64,000 nt of DNA, taken from the NCBI GenBank assembly GCA_036657595.1, contig JAVXFZ010000007.1, positions 4,983 through 68,982 of the forward strand. Direction: 5' to 3'. Origin of the DNA: Odoribacter sp036657595 (GTDB lineage Bacteria > Bacteroidota > Bacteroidia > Bacteroidales > Marinifilaceae). A program made the position numbers and the translations under genes. The notes under the pieces are model-generated. The model did no database searches and was not told where the DNA came from. It was given only the letters and a program-made list of their open reading frames with translations. The number at the start of each line of letters is the position of its first letter. Position 1 is the first letter of the stretch. Positions 15,927 to 24,333 of the stretch are shown here, piece after piece.

Positions 15927-16985
15927 TTAATCTTCTACTTCGTTTCCTTCAACTTTTGTGGTAGTTTTTTCGGGTTTATCCGTTTTGGTGTTCATTGCCA
16001 AGATAATCTTTTGCTTTAATTCTTGAGCTAATTCGGGATTATCCATAATCAGTTGTTTTACGGTTTCACGACCTTGTCCTAATTTATTTTCGCCGTATGA
16101 GAACCAACTACCGCTTTTTTTGATTACGTTGTATTCCACTCCCAGATCAACAATTTCTCCTGAAATGGAAATGCCTTCTCCGTACATAATGTCAAATTCT
16201 GCTTTTCGGAATGGAGGTGCCACCTTGTTTTTTACTACTTTTACACGGCTGTGATTGCCAAGTATTTCTTCACCGTCTTTGATTGCTCCGATTTTACGAA
16301 TGTCAAGACGTACCGATGCATAGAATTTCAGCGCATTACCACCGGTTGTTGTTTCGGGATTTCCAAACATAACACCGATTTTTTCCCGCAATTGGTTGAT
16401 GAAAATACAACAGGTATTGGTTTTGCTGATTGTACTTGTTAGTTTACGTAGTGCTTGTGACATCAGCCTTGCTTGTAATCCCATTACGCTGTCGCCCATA
16501 TTGCCTTCAATTTCGGCTTTGGGAGTTAAAGCGGCTACGGAGTCAATGACAATGATGTCAATGGCAGCCGATCGAATTAATTGCTCGGTGATTTCTAAAG
16601 CTTGTTCGCCGTTGTCCGGTTGAGAAATAAATAAGTTTTCTATATCAACCCCCAGTTTTTCAGCATAGGTACGGTCAAAAGCGTGTTCTGCATCTATAAT
16701 TGCTGCGATACCACCCATTTTTTGAGCCTCAGCAATGGCGTGGATGGCTAAGGTTGTTTTCCCGGATGATTCCGGGCCATAAATTTCGATGACGCGTCCT
16801 TTCGGGTATCCGCCTACGCCCAATGCTTTGTCGAGCGCAATAGAACCTGAAGAAATCACCGGGATGTTTTCAATCTGATTATCTCCCAACTTCATTATGC
16901 TTCCTTTGCCGAAGTTCTTTTCAATTTTGTCGAGAGTTAATTGGAGAGCTTTCATCTTTTCCAGATTCGTTTCTTTTGATGCCAT
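15927..16985 (-). CDS. recA: Recombinase RecA
   Basis: RecA forms filaments on single-stranded DNA and drives strand exchange and the SOS coprotease response. The 352-residue protein has the Walker A motif GPESSGKTTLAIH, the MAW region NIPVISSGSIALDKALGVGGYPKGR, Walker B IIVIDSVAALTPKAEIEG, and DNA-binding loops with SQALRKLTSTISKTNTCCIFINQLREKIGVMFGNPETTTGG. The acidic C-terminal tail is usual. The start at 16985 follows a TACTTTTG promoter element with about a 110-nt leader. Confidence 0.98.
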   Translation of the reverse strand: MASKETNLEKMKALQLTLDKIEKNFGKGSIMKLGDNQIENIPVISSGSIALDKALGVGGYPKGRVIEIYGPESSGKTTLAIHAIAEAQKMGGIAAIIDAEHAFDRTYAEKLGVDIENLFISQPDNGEQALEITEQLIRSAAIDIIVIDSVAALTPKAEIEGNMGDSVMGLQARLMSQALRKLTSTISKTNTCCIFINQLREKIGVMFGNPETTTGGNALKFYASVRLDIRKIGAIKDGEEILGNHSRVKVVKNKVAPPFRKAEFDIMYGEGISISGEIVDLGVEYNVIKKSGSWFSYGENKLGQGRETVKQLIMDNPELAQELKQKIILAMNTKTDKPEKTTTKVEGNEVED

Positions 16986-17101
16986 ATAATTTTATTTAAT
17001 GTTTGATATGTTATTTCCGTCCATACATAGATCTTTCCGCACACACATTGCGATGTTTCGATCTTTTATCTGTGTCGACAATCACGTAGAAAGTCATATT
17101 A

Positions 17102-17109
17102 CAAAAGTA
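17102..17109 (-). promoter_or_regulatory. Candidate promoter -7 element for recA
   Basis: TACTTTTG on the minus strand matches TAnnTTTG. The same octamer precedes nusB. The predicted start site is near 17095. Confidence 0.5.
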
Positions 17110-17270
17110 GAAATATTTTGTTGAATTCCGAGAGGTAAAGTTAATATTACTGGTGAAAATTCATATACAAAGAGATATGATCGCATAAAAGCTGTGGTGG
17201 TGATTTATTTGGCTCGCTCTGTTTGAGAAATCAGATTGAAAAAAATTAATTGATATTTTAGTGTAAAAAG

Positions 17271-17300
17271 TTGTATTATTTAGATAGAATACTAATTTTG
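17271..17300 (+). promoter_or_regulatory. Candidate promoter for hppA
   Basis: TAATTTTG at 17293-17300 matches TAnnTTTG, and a TTG at 17271-17273 sits 19 bp upstream, the usual Bacteroidetes -33/-7 spacing. The predicted leader is about 65 nt. Confidence 0.6.
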
Positions 17301-17372
17301 TAGCAGAAGTAAAAAGGTCTATTCTGTTCTTTGAGTAATATAATAAATTGTTAATTTCTAATTCTTGAAACT

Positions 17373-19556
17373 ATGTTAAATCAATTGTTTTGGATTGTAC
17401 CGATTTGTTCAATTATTGCATTAGTGTTTGCAAGATTTTTTTTTAAAGGAATGATGAAGGAACCGGAGGGGAATGACACGATGAAGCGTATTGCAGGACA
17501 CGTTCGAAAGGGCGCAATGGCTTACCTGAAACAGCAGTATAAAATTGTGGGGCTTGTATTTCTGATTTTATGTCTATTCTTTGCGTGGATGGCTTATGGA
17601 TTGGGCTTACAGAATGGATGGGTTTGGTTTGCTTTTCTTACCGGAGGTTTCTTTTCGGGATTGGCAGGATTTATTGGAATGAAGACGGCTACTTATGCTT
17701 CGGCGCGTACGGCAAATGCTGCCGGTCGCAGTATAAACGAAGGATTGAAAGTGGCATTTCGCTCGGGAGCAGTGATGGGTTTAGTGGTTGTGGGACTGGC
17801 TTTACTCGATATTTCTTTGTGGTGGTTGGTACTTGATTACTTTGTAGAGGATGCAGATGCCAGTCACAAGGCAGTTATGATTACAACAACGATGTTGACT
17901 TTTGGAATGGGTGCATCCACACAAGCATTGTTTGCACGTGTGGGCGGCGGTATTTTTACAAAAGCTGCTGATGTAGGAGCTGATTTAGTTGGAAAAGTGG
18001 AAGCAGGTATTCCGGAAGATGACCCGCGTAATCCTGCAACGATTGCTGACAATGTCGGTGACAATGTCGGTGATGTTGCCGGTATGGGGGCGGATCTCTA
18101 TGAATCATACTGTGGTTCGGTGTTGGCAACGGCTGCGTTGGGAGCAGCGGCTTTTATTAAAACACCCGACTTGCAGTTTAATGCTATCTTGGCTCCGATG
18201 TTGATTGCTGCTTTTGGGGTGGTGCTTTCATTGTTGGGTATTTTTATGGTTAAAACAAAAGAGGGAGCTTCACAATTGCAATTGCTGCGAGCGTTGGATC
18301 GTGGTATTAATACCAGTTCGGTGTTGATTATCGCAGCCAGTTTTTTGGTTGTTTGGCTGTTGGGCTTGAGCTATTGGATTTGTGGTTCGATAGTTGTTGG
18401 ATTGTTGACCGGGATTGTAATCGGGAAAGCTACAGAGCATTATACATCTCACGCTTATAAACCCACTCAGGATATAGCAAAGGCTTCTGAAACGGGGGCG
18501 GCTACCGTTATTATAAAAGGTATAGGAACGGGAATGATCTCAACGGCTATCCCGGTGATTGCGATTGTGATCGGCATTTTGTTGGCTTATATGTTTGCTG
18601 CGGGATTTGATATGGGAAATATGTCAATGGGATTATATGGGGTTGGAATAGCTGCGGTCGGAATGCTTTCAACGTTAGGTATTACGCTGGCGACAGATGC
18701 TTACGGTCCGATTGCTGATAATGCCGGTGGTAATGCGGAAATGAGCGGATTGGACGAAACAGTGCGGCAACGTACGGATGCATTGGACGCTTTAGGTAAT
18801 ACAACAGCGGCTACCGGCAAAGGGTTTGCCATTGGTTCGGCGGCATTGACGGGATTAGCCTTGTTAGCTTCTTATATAGAGGAAATAAAGATCGGATTGA
18901 TCCGTTTGGGACATACGACATTGGAGATGGGGAGCGGTGTTATTGATACTTCGTCGGCTACGCTAAAAGATATGATGACTTATTATGATGTGAATTTAAT
19001 GAATCCGAAAGTTCTTGCCGGTGTTTTTATCGGTTCGATGGTCGCATTCTTGTTTTGTGGTCTGACAATGAATGCCGTGGGGCGGGCTGCTCAAAAAATG
19101 GTCAATGAAGTTCGGCGCCAATTCCGTGAAATTAAAGGTATTATGGAAGGAAAAACCGAACCGGATTATGCCCGTTGTGTGGAAATATCCACTCGTGGAG
19201 CTCAACGGGAAATGATATTTCCCTCGTTGCTGGCTATTGTTATTCCGATTCTTATAGGTTTACTATTAGGAGTTGCCGGAGTGATGGGTTTATTGGTCGG
19301 AGGTTTAGGTTCAGGCTTTGTCTTGGCTGTATTTATGGCAAATTCAGGCGGTGCTTGGGATAATGCGAAGAAGTATGTTGAAGAAGGTCATTTGGGCGGT
19401 AAAGGTTCGGAATGCCATAAAGCAACGGTCATTGGCGATACAGTTGGCGATCCGTTCAAGGATACTTCCGGTCCCAGCTTGAATATTTTGATCAAATTGA
19501 TGAGTATGGTTGCAATTGTGATGGCGGGCGTTACTTGTATGTATAGTTTATTATAG
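17373..19556 (+). CDS. hppA: Membrane-bound ion-translocating pyrophosphatase
   Basis: A very hydrophobic 727-residue protein with about 16 transmembrane helices. It couples pyrophosphate hydrolysis to Na+ and/or H+ pumping. The catalytic acidic motifs are present: GGIFTKAADVGADLVGKVE, DDPRNPATIADNVGDNVGD and, near the C-terminus, NSGGAWDNAKKYVE and GDTVGDPFKDTSGPSLN. The segment GNTTAATGKGFAIGSA has Ala where potassium-independent enzymes have Lys, so this should be the potassium-dependent type. Which ion is pumped cannot be settled by eye. It is monocistronic, with its own promoter and a strong terminator. Confidence 0.96.
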   Translation: MLNQLFWIVPICSIIALVFARFFFKGMMKEPEGNDTMKRIAGHVRKGAMAYLKQQYKIVGLVFLILCLFFAWMAYGLGLQNGWVWFAFLTGGFFSGLAGFIGMKTATYASARTANAAGRSINEGLKVAFRSGAVMGLVVVGLALLDISLWWLVLDYFVEDADASHKAVMITTTMLTFGMGASTQALFARVGGGIFTKAADVGADLVGKVEAGIPEDDPRNPATIADNVGDNVGDVAGMGADLYESYCGSVLATAALGAAAFIKTPDLQFNAILAPMLIAAFGVVLSLLGIFMVKTKEGASQLQLLRALDRGINTSSVLIIAASFLVVWLLGLSYWICGSIVVGLLTGIVIGKATEHYTSHAYKPTQDIAKASETGAATVIIKGIGTGMISTAIPVIAIVIGILLAYMFAAGFDMGNMSMGLYGVGIAAVGMLSTLGITLATDAYGPIADNAGGNAEMSGLDETVRQRTDALDALGNTTAATGKGFAIGSAALTGLALLASYIEEIKIGLIRLGHTTLEMGSGVIDTSSATLKDMMTYYDVNLMNPKVLAGVFIGSMVAFLFCGLTMNAVGRAAQKMVNEVRRQFREIKGIMEGKTEPDYARCVEISTRGAQREMIFPSLLAIVIPILIGLLLGVAGVMGLLVGGLGSGFVLAVFMANSGGAWDNAKKYVEEGHLGGKGSECHKATVIGDTVGDPFKDTSGPSLNILIKLMSMVAIVMAGVTCMYSLL

Positions 19557-19624
19557 TTTAATCTATTGACTGGATCTATTTCTTTTGTAAGTTACGTGAA
19601 ATAGTAAAAAGTTTATAATCATTC

Positions 19625-19702
19625 TTTCCCGTCCAATTATTGATTTGAACAGATATTTGTTTATTTTCTGCTAAAATCAATGAATGGACGGGAAATTTTT
19701 TA
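19625..19702 (+). terminator. Long intrinsic terminator after hppA
   Basis: TTTCCCGTCCA (19625-19635) pairs with TGGACGGGAAA (19685-19695). A second 8-bp stem, ATTGATTT (19639-19646) with AAATCAAT (19674-19681), lies inside and is separated by a 3x3 internal loop. A T-run follows at 19696-19701. It begins 69 bp after the hppA stop. The loop is 27 nt, long for a simple terminator. Confidence 0.75.
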
Positions 19703-20037
19703 TAAAATGATGCTTGAGATTCGCTACTTAAAGAGTTGAAGATTATCGCTAACTAATATATGATTTCTGAAAAAATATGATCTCTGTCATCTTTTTCTTT
19801 ATATTAAATTTTTGTGGTCGGACAGGGAGTAATTTGTTTCATTATTAAAAAAAACTTATTTCTCAATAATCAATCTGAGAATCCACTGAACATCCTGAAG
19901 CAGGCTTATGATATGCCTTAATAATAAGAAAGGACACCGGAACAATAAAGTTTTGATGGAGATGTTGACTGTATTATTTTAATACATTTGACATTGATTC
20001 TGTATAAAAAAATGACGGTTATTCGTGGAAAAATGAT

Positions 20038-20045
20038 TATATTTG
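20038..20045 (+). promoter_or_regulatory. Candidate promoter -7 element for gyrB
   Basis: TATATTTG matches TAnnTTTG and would give about a 30-nt leader before the ATG at 20081. A second match, TACATTTG, lies at 19983-19990. Both argue against the upstream in-frame TTG at 19988 as a start. Confidence 0.5.
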
Positions 20046-20080
20046 CACGTTCTGTGAAAAAAAATCAATTAAATAGAGAT

Positions 20081-22045
20081 ATGAGCGAAGAGATAGAGAA
20101 ATTAGAAAGAGAATATACGGCGGATAGCATCCAAGTGCTTGAAGGACTGGAAGCCGTGAGGATGCGTCCTTCAATGTATATTGGAGATGTGAATACAAAA
20201 GGCTTGCATCATTTGGTCTATGAAGTGGTGGATAACTCCATTGATGAAGCATTAGCCGGACATTGCGACCATATACAAGTGGTTATTAATGAAGACAATT
20301 CAATAGCGGTCAGTGATAATGGTCGTGGTATTCCTACAGGATTCCACGCTAAAGAAGGCAGATCTGCCTTGGAAGTGGTTATGACTGTCTTGCACGCAGG
20401 AGGTAAATTTGATAAAGATTCCTATAAAGTATCCGGAGGATTGCACGGAGTTGGCGTGTCGTGTGTCAACGCTTTATCTTCAACATTGGTGGCAGAGATT
20501 TACCAAAATGGTAAGATTTGGCGGCAAGAATATCACAAAGGTGCTCCGGCAGGTGATGTTCAAATTATCGGCGAAACGGAACGGACTGGTACAACAATTA
20601 CGTTTAAACCGGATGACAGTATCTTTTATGTCACAGAGTATAAATACGATATATTGTCTGCCCGTTTACGTGAATTGGCTTATTTGAATAAAGGTATTCG
20701 CTTGTCATTGACCGATAAACGTGACATCAATACTGAAACCAATGAACCACGATGTGAAGTGTTTTATTCTACTCTTGGATTGCGTGAATTTGTAGAGTAT
20801 TTGGATAATGTTCGAGAAAAATTAATCGAAAATACAATAGATATTTCTACTGAAAAGAACGGGGTACCTATTGAAGTGGCGTTACACTATAATACCGGTT
20901 TTTCGGAGAATGTATTTTCTTATGTGAACAATATTAATACAATAGAAGGGGGTACTCATCTTGCCGGTTTTAAACGAGCGTTAACATCAACATTGAAAGC
21001 TTACGCGGATAGTCATAGTATGTTGTCAAAATTGAAATTTGATATCAATAGTGATGACTTCCGTGAAGGATTAACAGCTGTTATTTCTGTCAAGGTGGCA
21101 GAACCGCAATTTGAAGGACAGACGAAGACGAAGTTAGGTAATACAGATGTTGGTACGGCTGTTTCACAGGCTGTAACTACGTTATTGACCAATTATTTGG
21201 AAGAAAATCCGAAAGATGCAAGAGCTATTGTTGATAAGGTGATATTGGCTGCAACGGCTCGTCACGCAGCACGAAAGGCTCGTGAGATGGTGCAACGTAA
21301 AACGATATTAAGCGGTTCCGGTTTACCCGGTAAATTAGCTGATTGTTCTGATAATGATCCGGTAAAATGCGAGATATTCTTAGTGGAGGGAGATTCAGCA
21401 GGGGGTACGGCAAAACAGGGACGTGACCGTAGATTCCAAGCGATCTTACCATTGCGGGGTAAGATATTGAACGTTGAGAAAGCGATGCTGCATCGTGTTT
21501 TTGAAAGCGAAGAAATTAAAATTATATTTCAAGCATTAGGAATTTCAATAGGTACGCAGGAAGATAGTCGGGCTGTTAATTTGGAAAAAATCAGGTATCA
21601 CAAAATTGTAATTATGGCGGATGCCGATGTCGATGGTGCGCACATTGCCACCTTAATTATGACATTATTTTTCCGTTTTATGCGACAGGTGATAGAAGAA
21701 GGATATTTATATATTGCTACACCGCCTTTATATTCTGTGAAAAAAGGAAACAAGGATCAACGATATTGTTGGACGGATAAAGAATTGGAGCAATTAGTAA
21801 ATGAAATGAGTAACGGAAAAGGTGATGGCGGTTTGCATATCCAACGTTACAAAGGTTTGGGTGAAATGAGTAAGGAACAGTTGTGGGAAACAACTATGTC
21901 TCCTGAACATCGTATATTGAGGCAAGTTTCCATAGAAAATGCAGCCGATGCCGACCGTATTTTCTCAATGCTAATGGGTGATGATGTCCCACCAAGACGG
22001 CAATTTATAGAGCAGAATGCAACTTATGCAAAGATTGATGCTTAG
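20081..22045 (+). CDS. gyrB: DNA gyrase subunit B
   Basis: The ATPase subunit of the type IIA topoisomerase that introduces negative supercoils. The 654-residue protein has the GHKL ATP-binding motifs VVDNSIDEALAGHCD, DNGRGIPTG and SGGLHGVGVSCVNALS. The transducer domain follows, and then the TOPRIM domain with LVEGDSAGGTAKQGRDR and DADVDGAHIATL. The C-terminus RRQFIEQNATYAKIDA is typical. It lacks the proteobacterial insertion, as expected for the short form. The start at 20081 (MSEEIEKLEREYTADSIQVL) fits the family; the in-frame extension to 19988 overlaps promoter-like sequence. gyrA is not adjacent. Confidence 0.96.
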   Translation: MSEEIEKLEREYTADSIQVLEGLEAVRMRPSMYIGDVNTKGLHHLVYEVVDNSIDEALAGHCDHIQVVINEDNSIAVSDNGRGIPTGFHAKEGRSALEVVMTVLHAGGKFDKDSYKVSGGLHGVGVSCVNALSSTLVAEIYQNGKIWRQEYHKGAPAGDVQIIGETERTGTTITFKPDDSIFYVTEYKYDILSARLRELAYLNKGIRLSLTDKRDINTETNEPRCEVFYSTLGLREFVEYLDNVREKLIENTIDISTEKNGVPIEVALHYNTGFSENVFSYVNNINTIEGGTHLAGFKRALTSTLKAYADSHSMLSKLKFDINSDDFREGLTAVISVKVAEPQFEGQTKTKLGNTDVGTAVSQAVTTLLTNYLEENPKDARAIVDKVILAATARHAARKAREMVQRKTILSGSGLPGKLADCSDNDPVKCEIFLVEGDSAGGTAKQGRDRRFQAILPLRGKILNVEKAMLHRVFESEEIKIIFQALGISIGTQEDSRAVNLEKIRYHKIVIMADADVDGAHIATLIMTLFFRFMRQVIEEGYLYIATPPLYSVKKGNKDQRYCWTDKELEQLVNEMSNGKGDGGLHIQRYKGLGEMSKEQLWETTMSPEHRILRQVSIENAADADRIFSMLMGDDVPPRRQFIEQNATYAKIDA

Positions 22046-22047
22046 AT

Positions 22048-22076
22048 AAAAAAGAGTGCTTTCAGCACTCTTTTTT
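22048..22076 (+). terminator. Intrinsic terminator of gyrB
   Basis: AAAAAAGAGTGCT (22048-22060) pairs perfectly with AGCACTCTTTTTT (22064-22076), with a TTC loop and a T-run, directly after the stop codon at 22043-22045. Confidence 0.92.
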
Positions 22077-22128
22077 GTTTTTGAGACCTAATAGTTATGA
22101 AATAAGGTAGGAATATAATAGATTATAA

Positions 22129-22692
22129 ATGAATATTGCAATTTTTTGTGCTTCTGCAGATTCAATAGATGCATTGTATCGAGAGGATGCTCGAAAGATC
22201 GGGCAGGAGATAGCCCGACATTCGTGGCATTTAATCTATGGCGGTACTTCTTTAGGTTTAATGAAAGAAGTAGCTGAGTCAACAATTGAAAATGGAGGTG
22301 ATGTCACCGGAATTATTCCTGAGTGTATTCGTGAGCGAGGGGTAGCCGCTGAAAATATAGGACGTTTGATGATCGCTTCGGATATGAAAGAACGTAAGTA
22401 TATGCTTCGACAATATTCGGATGCCTTTATTGCTCTTCCGGGAGGATGGGGAACGTTGGAAGAAATTTCAGAGGTTATTACTTTAAAACAATTGGGGTAT
22501 CACAATAAACCAATTGTATTTTTAAATACCGATGGTTTTTACGATCGTTTTTTTGATTTTATTCATACCATTCGAGAACAAGGTTTTGTCTCTCCGGCTT
22601 ACGATTGTTTATACAAAGTGGTGGATCAGGTGGAAGAGGCTATTGAATATATTCAAACATATAAACCGGCGAATTTTAAAGCAAAATATTAA
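22129..22692 (+). CDS. LOG family (TIGR00730) Rossmann-fold nucleotide hydrolase
   Basis: A 187-residue protein of the LONELY GUY family, whose studied members release the base from nucleoside 5'-monophosphates (cytokinin riboside phosphoribohydrolase activity). The signature PGGWGTLEE is at about residues 103-111, with the upstream YGGTSLGLMKEVAEST and the conserved M-x-x-R-K-Y-M motif (DMKERKYMLRQYSDAFIALPGG). The role in a bacterium outside plants is unsettled: purine monophosphate processing is the usual guess. It lies between the gyrB terminator and a strong palindromic hairpin, so it is monocistronic. Confidence 0.88.
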   Translation: MNIAIFCASADSIDALYREDARKIGQEIARHSWHLIYGGTSLGLMKEVAESTIENGGDVTGIIPECIRERGVAAENIGRLMIASDMKERKYMLRQYSDAFIALPGGWGTLEEISEVITLKQLGYHNKPIVFLNTDGFYDRFFDFIHTIREQGFVSPAYDCLYKVVDQVEEAIEYIQTYKPANFKAKY

Positions 22693-22738
22693 GAGTCATA
22701 AGGAAAGAAGATCACTGTAATAGTTCTGTCTATATTAA

Positions 22739-22773
22739 TAATGTTGTATAAAAATATTTTTTATACAACATTA
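22739..22773. terminator. Perfect 16-bp hairpin between LOG gene and nusB
   Basis: TAATGTTGTATAAAAA (22739-22754) is fully complementary to 22758-22773 around a 3-nt TAT loop. It lies between convergent genes, so a bidirectional terminator is likely. The T-rich half is inside the stem, so it departs from the classic stem-then-T-run layout. Confidence 0.6.
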
Positions 22774-22848
22774 AAAAATGATCTTAACAAGTTTGATACT
22801 GTTTGGTATGACAGCATCTTTGGGGAGTTTTGATGTACTCTCTTTTAT

Positions 22849-23808
22849 TTAAGCTTCAGTCCCTTCTAATAAACCGCGTCCGATTTTAGTCATTTCATTT
22901 GTATCTTTCAGTAAAGCAACTACTTTATCCAATACCCCGTTAATGAAAGCTCCACTTTTGGGAGAGCTGTATGTCTTTGATATTTCAATATATTCGTCTA
23001 AAGTTACTTTTATTGGAATAGAAGGAAAGTTTTTTAATTCTGCAATAGCGCACGACATAATTAATTTGTCCATATCAGAAATACGATCAAGCTCCCAGTT
23101 AAAGGTGAATTTATCTACCAACTGAATATTTTTATCGTATTCACAGAAAGCTTTACGCATTAAGATGCGGGCGAATTCTAAATCTTCTTCTGGTTTATAT
23201 ATCGGGAATAGAATATTGTTATCTTCGCTCTGATTTTCTTTTAGATGCCAAAGAGTTTTGTAGACAACGCTTAATACTAATTCAAAGTCATCATTCCAAA
23301 AGATGTTTTTTTCTTCTAAGGTTTGATAGAACATTTCATCTTGAATAATTAACTCTGAAAACAGATCAAGGACTAATTGTTTGTGCTGTTCAAAGGTAAT
23401 CTCCTTACTTTGCATATATTTCTCGTAAAGAGGAAGTTCCAATAATTTATTGTAAAAATAAATGACTGTTTCCTGATCATTATTCCAAGAAATTAAATTA
23501 GTATTGATATAGGTTTGGAATTTTTTATTATTGGCGATGATGTCAAATACCGGATTTTGAATAAAACGGACATTGGGATTTAAATCAATATCTGATGCGA
23601 TGCGACGGTTACGTGCTACATCAATTTTCAGAAAAGCTTTGTGCCGAATTTCAGTGATGAGTAATAAGGTTTCGTAATATAAATCCGTACTTTTCGACAT
23701 ACTTTTTAGTAAATCGCGTTCAATTTCGGCAAGACTTGCACTTTCTTTCTTACTAAAAGCATAAAGTAGCTGCAAAACTTTAATTCTGATTAATCTTCTG
23801 CTTGTCAT
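22849..23808 (-). CDS. nusB: Transcription antitermination factor NusB (long Bacteroidetes form)
   Basis: NusB binds boxA RNA with ribosomal protein S10 and supports processive rRNA transcription. The 319-residue protein is about twice the size of the proteobacterial one. This is normal in Bacteroidetes, where the N-terminal half is an added helical region and the NusB core is at the C-terminus. N-terminal MTSRRLIRIKVLQLLYAFSKKE and C-terminal LDRISDMDKLIMSCAIAELKNFPSIPIKVTLDEYIEISKTYSSPKSGAFINGVLDKV carry the conserved core. It diverges from porD across a 132-bp promoter region. Confidence 0.93.
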   Translation of the reverse strand: MTSRRLIRIKVLQLLYAFSKKESASLAEIERDLLKSMSKSTDLYYETLLLITEIRHKAFLKIDVARNRRIASDIDLNPNVRFIQNPVFDIIANNKKFQTYINTNLISWNNDQETVIYFYNKLLELPLYEKYMQSKEITFEQHKQLVLDLFSELIIQDEMFYQTLEEKNIFWNDDFELVLSVVYKTLWHLKENQSEDNNILFPIYKPEEDLEFARILMRKAFCEYDKNIQLVDKFTFNWELDRISDMDKLIMSCAIAELKNFPSIPIKVTLDEYIEISKTYSSPKSGAFINGVLDKVVALLKDTNEMTKIGRGLLEGTEA

Positions 23809-23849
23809 TTTTATGAAGAACTATATATGTTATATTGATTTTAACGTGG

Positions 23850-23857
23850 CAAAAGTA
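23850..23857 (-). promoter_or_regulatory. Candidate promoter -7 element for nusB
   Basis: TACTTTTG on the minus strand, as before recA, with about a 35-nt leader to the nusB start. The heptad repeat at 23867-23894 occupies its upstream region. Confidence 0.55.
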
Positions 23858-23866
23858 GTAAATTTA

Positions 23867-23894
23867 TTGAAAATTGAAAATTGAAAATTGAAAA
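23867..23894 (+). repeat. Four tandem TTGAAAA heptamers in the nusB/porD promoter region
   Basis: Four exact 7-bp units run from 23867 to 23894, between oppositely facing -7 elements. Two units of the same heptamer, inverted, lie at 47202-47215 upstream of the PpiC-like gene. Each unit offers a TTG that could serve as part of a -33 element. Confidence 0.75.
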
Positions 23895-23897
23895 TTA

Positions 23898-23905
23898 TAT
23901 CTTTG
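23898..23905 (+). promoter_or_regulatory. Candidate promoter -7 element for porD
   Basis: TATCTTTG matches TAnnTTTG and follows the TTGAAAA array by 3 bp. The predicted start site is near 23912, which favours the ATG at 23941 over the one at 23917. Confidence 0.5.
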
Positions 23906-23940
23906 TAGAATAATAAATGAATTTAGACGATCTGGTGGTT

Positions 23941-24156
23941 ATGAAAATAGGCATAAAATTATTATTGATTTTTTTATTTATAGGAGGAAGTATTTCTATT
24001 TCCGAAGCGCAGGAATTGAAATGTACGGTTTCGATATCCTCCCAAAAGATACAGGGAACTGATCGAGAACTTTTCAGTAATATGCAACGGGATTTATATG
24101 AATTTTTGAATAATAAACGTTGGTCAGGAAATGTATTTGCTTATGATGAACGAATT
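23941..24156 (+). CDS. PorD-like DUF4835 protein, N-terminal fragment cut by an assembly gap
   Basis: The first 72 residues show a signal peptide (KIGIKLLLIFLFIGGSISISEA) and the start of DUF4835: QELKCTVSISSQKIQGTDRELFSNMQRDLYEFLNNKRWSGNVF. Proteins of this family, annotated as PorD of the type IX secretion system, are around 300 residues and often lie just before recN, as here. The remaining two-thirds are missing: the 100-N gap follows, and after it the frame ends within four codons. This is most simply an assembly break, not a true truncation. The start at 23941 gives a proper signal peptide; an ATG at 23917 adds eight residues. Confidence 0.72.
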
Positions 24157-24256
24157 NNNNNNNNNNNNNNNNNNNNNNNNNNNNNNNNNNNNNNNNNNNN
24201 NNNNNNNNNNNNNNNNNNNNNNNNNNNNNNNNNNNNNNNNNNNNNNNNNNNNNNNN
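24157..24256. other. Assembly gap of exactly 100 N
   Basis: A placeholder gap of unknown true length. The 8 bases AACGAATT occur immediately before it (24149-24156) and again immediately after it (24257-24264). Confidence 0.99.
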
Positions 24257-24333
24257 AACGAATTAGTATTTAGTTGCTTTATTCAATAGGTATGTGCATA
24301 TTAGGATATAGAATAATTGAATTTTAAGATAGT

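Larger units (their letters stand above)
16986..17372. other. Divergent regulatory region, recA / hppA
   Basis: 387 bp with no gene. It holds one candidate promoter in each direction. The recA leader contains a small palindrome, TGTCGACA, at 17073-17080. I cannot identify an SOS operator. Confidence 0.5.

Noticed and set aside
19988..20080. Upstream start for gyrB adding 31 residues
   Set aside because: The added residues have no family counterpart, the start codon is a TTG, and the stretch overlaps two promoter-like TAnnTTTG elements.
23867..23894. CRISPR-like repeat array
   Set aside because: Units are only 7 bp with no spacers; this is a simple tandem repeat. No CRISPR array or cas gene was found anywhere.
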